Shown here piece by piece: positions 63,848 to 64,000 of a stretch of 64,000 nucleotides of DNA. Numbering within the stretch: position 1 is the stretch's first letter; the number at the start of each line of letters is the position of its first letter. This DNA comes from Edaphobacter sp. (GTDB taxonomy: Bacteria > Acidobacteriota > Terriglobia > Terriglobales > Acidobacteriaceae), in the NCBI GenBank assembly GCA_025462645.1, contig JAOAPB010000062.1:1-64000 (forward strand), read 5' to 3'. A program made the position numbers and the translations under genes. Below the pieces are notes generated by a model. It had not been told where the DNA came from. It did not search any database and saw only the letters and a list, made by a program, of their open reading frames with translations.

Positions 63848-64000
63848 TTGGCCATACGCGACCGTTTTTTGTTTACCAGTGAGTCTGTAACCGAGGGGCA
63901 TCCTGACAAGATTGCCGATCAGATCTCCGATGCGATTCTGGATGCCTGCCTCGCGCAGGATCCCTACAGCCGCGTGGCCTGCGAGACGCTGACCTGCACC
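63848..64000 (+). CDS. metK: S-adenosylmethionine synthetase, 5' part
   Basis: 51 codons reach the window edge. The product starts [20 protein letters not shown], then [28 protein letters not shown], the invariant MetK N-terminus that binds ATP and methionine (GHPDK). Translation begins at TTG 63848 after GGAGGA with seven bases between. No SAM riboswitch is recognisable in the 200 bases upstream. The enzyme makes SAM from ATP and methionine. Confidence 0.97.
   Translation, partial: MAIRDRFLFTSESVTEGHPDKIADQISDAILDACLAQDPYSRVACETLTCT

Overview
The window reads like the chromosome of a soil acidobacterium (Acidobacteriota, Acidobacteriaceae/Terriglobia type; inference from gene content). Indicators are a PadR regulator next to an ADOP-type duplicated permease, an Oar-like carboxypeptidase-regulatory/TonB-dependent receptor, secreted Tat-dependent sugar enzymes, ThuA-type proteins, and an rplM-rpsI-rpsB-tsf-pyrH gene order. 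No rRNA and no CRISPR array were seen; one tRNA gene is present.

Layout. 1-9.3 kb: accessory DNA with a small XRE regulator, a possible lipoprotein overlapping an acyltransferase-3 gene, a DUF2924/large serine recombinase pair, and a 983-residue secreted protein that joins an OB-like N-terminal domain to a phage-tail-fibre-like C-terminus. 9.3-42.8 kb: a probable integrative element of about 33.5 kb. Its right end is a P4-type tyrosine integrase beside tRNA-Ser(GCU). Its left end carries a partial tRNA-like core followed by the same 12-bp-spaced TACCCCC repeats that sit upstream of the integrase, then alpA, a tiny coupled ORF, an excisionase-like HTH gene and an HUH-type Rep/HTH chimera. The cargo includes IS1595 debris, an XRE regulator broken by one base with striking operator palindromes, PadR-ADOP, and a catabolic block centred on L-fucose-like sugars.

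The catabolic block contains an alpha-L-fucosidase-like protein, an Oar receptor, a PQQ dehydrogenase with a cytochrome c motif, an L-fuconate dehydratase with all five catalytic residues at the family positions, a truncated SDR, two secreted alpha/beta hydrolases, a beta-helix/PDZ protein, and two TIM-barrel/ThuA fusions. Much of it is duplicated or decayed: a PQQ-dehydrogenase tail and a broken ThuA-family copy mark an internal duplication, and E1-beta and aldo/keto reductase remnants lie beside the integrase. A plausible route is release of fucosides outside the cell, uptake through the receptor, oxidation, and dehydration of L-fuconate; fucose dehydrogenase, lactonase and later steps are not intact here.

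42.9-64 kb: ordinary chromosome. It holds an APC permease, inorganic pyrophosphatase, purS (apparently leaderless), an outer-membrane barrel protein, the overlapping pair hemE-hemH, an acyltransferase, the ribosomal/translation operon rplM-rpsI-rpsB-tsf-pyrH, a TonB-type protein, a group of integral membrane glycosyltransferase/polymerase-like proteins with an FtsX-type permease, a RodZ-like HTH membrane protein, and the start of metK at the right edge. Most start sites were chosen by ribosome-binding sites and overlaps, so several differ from the longest open frame.
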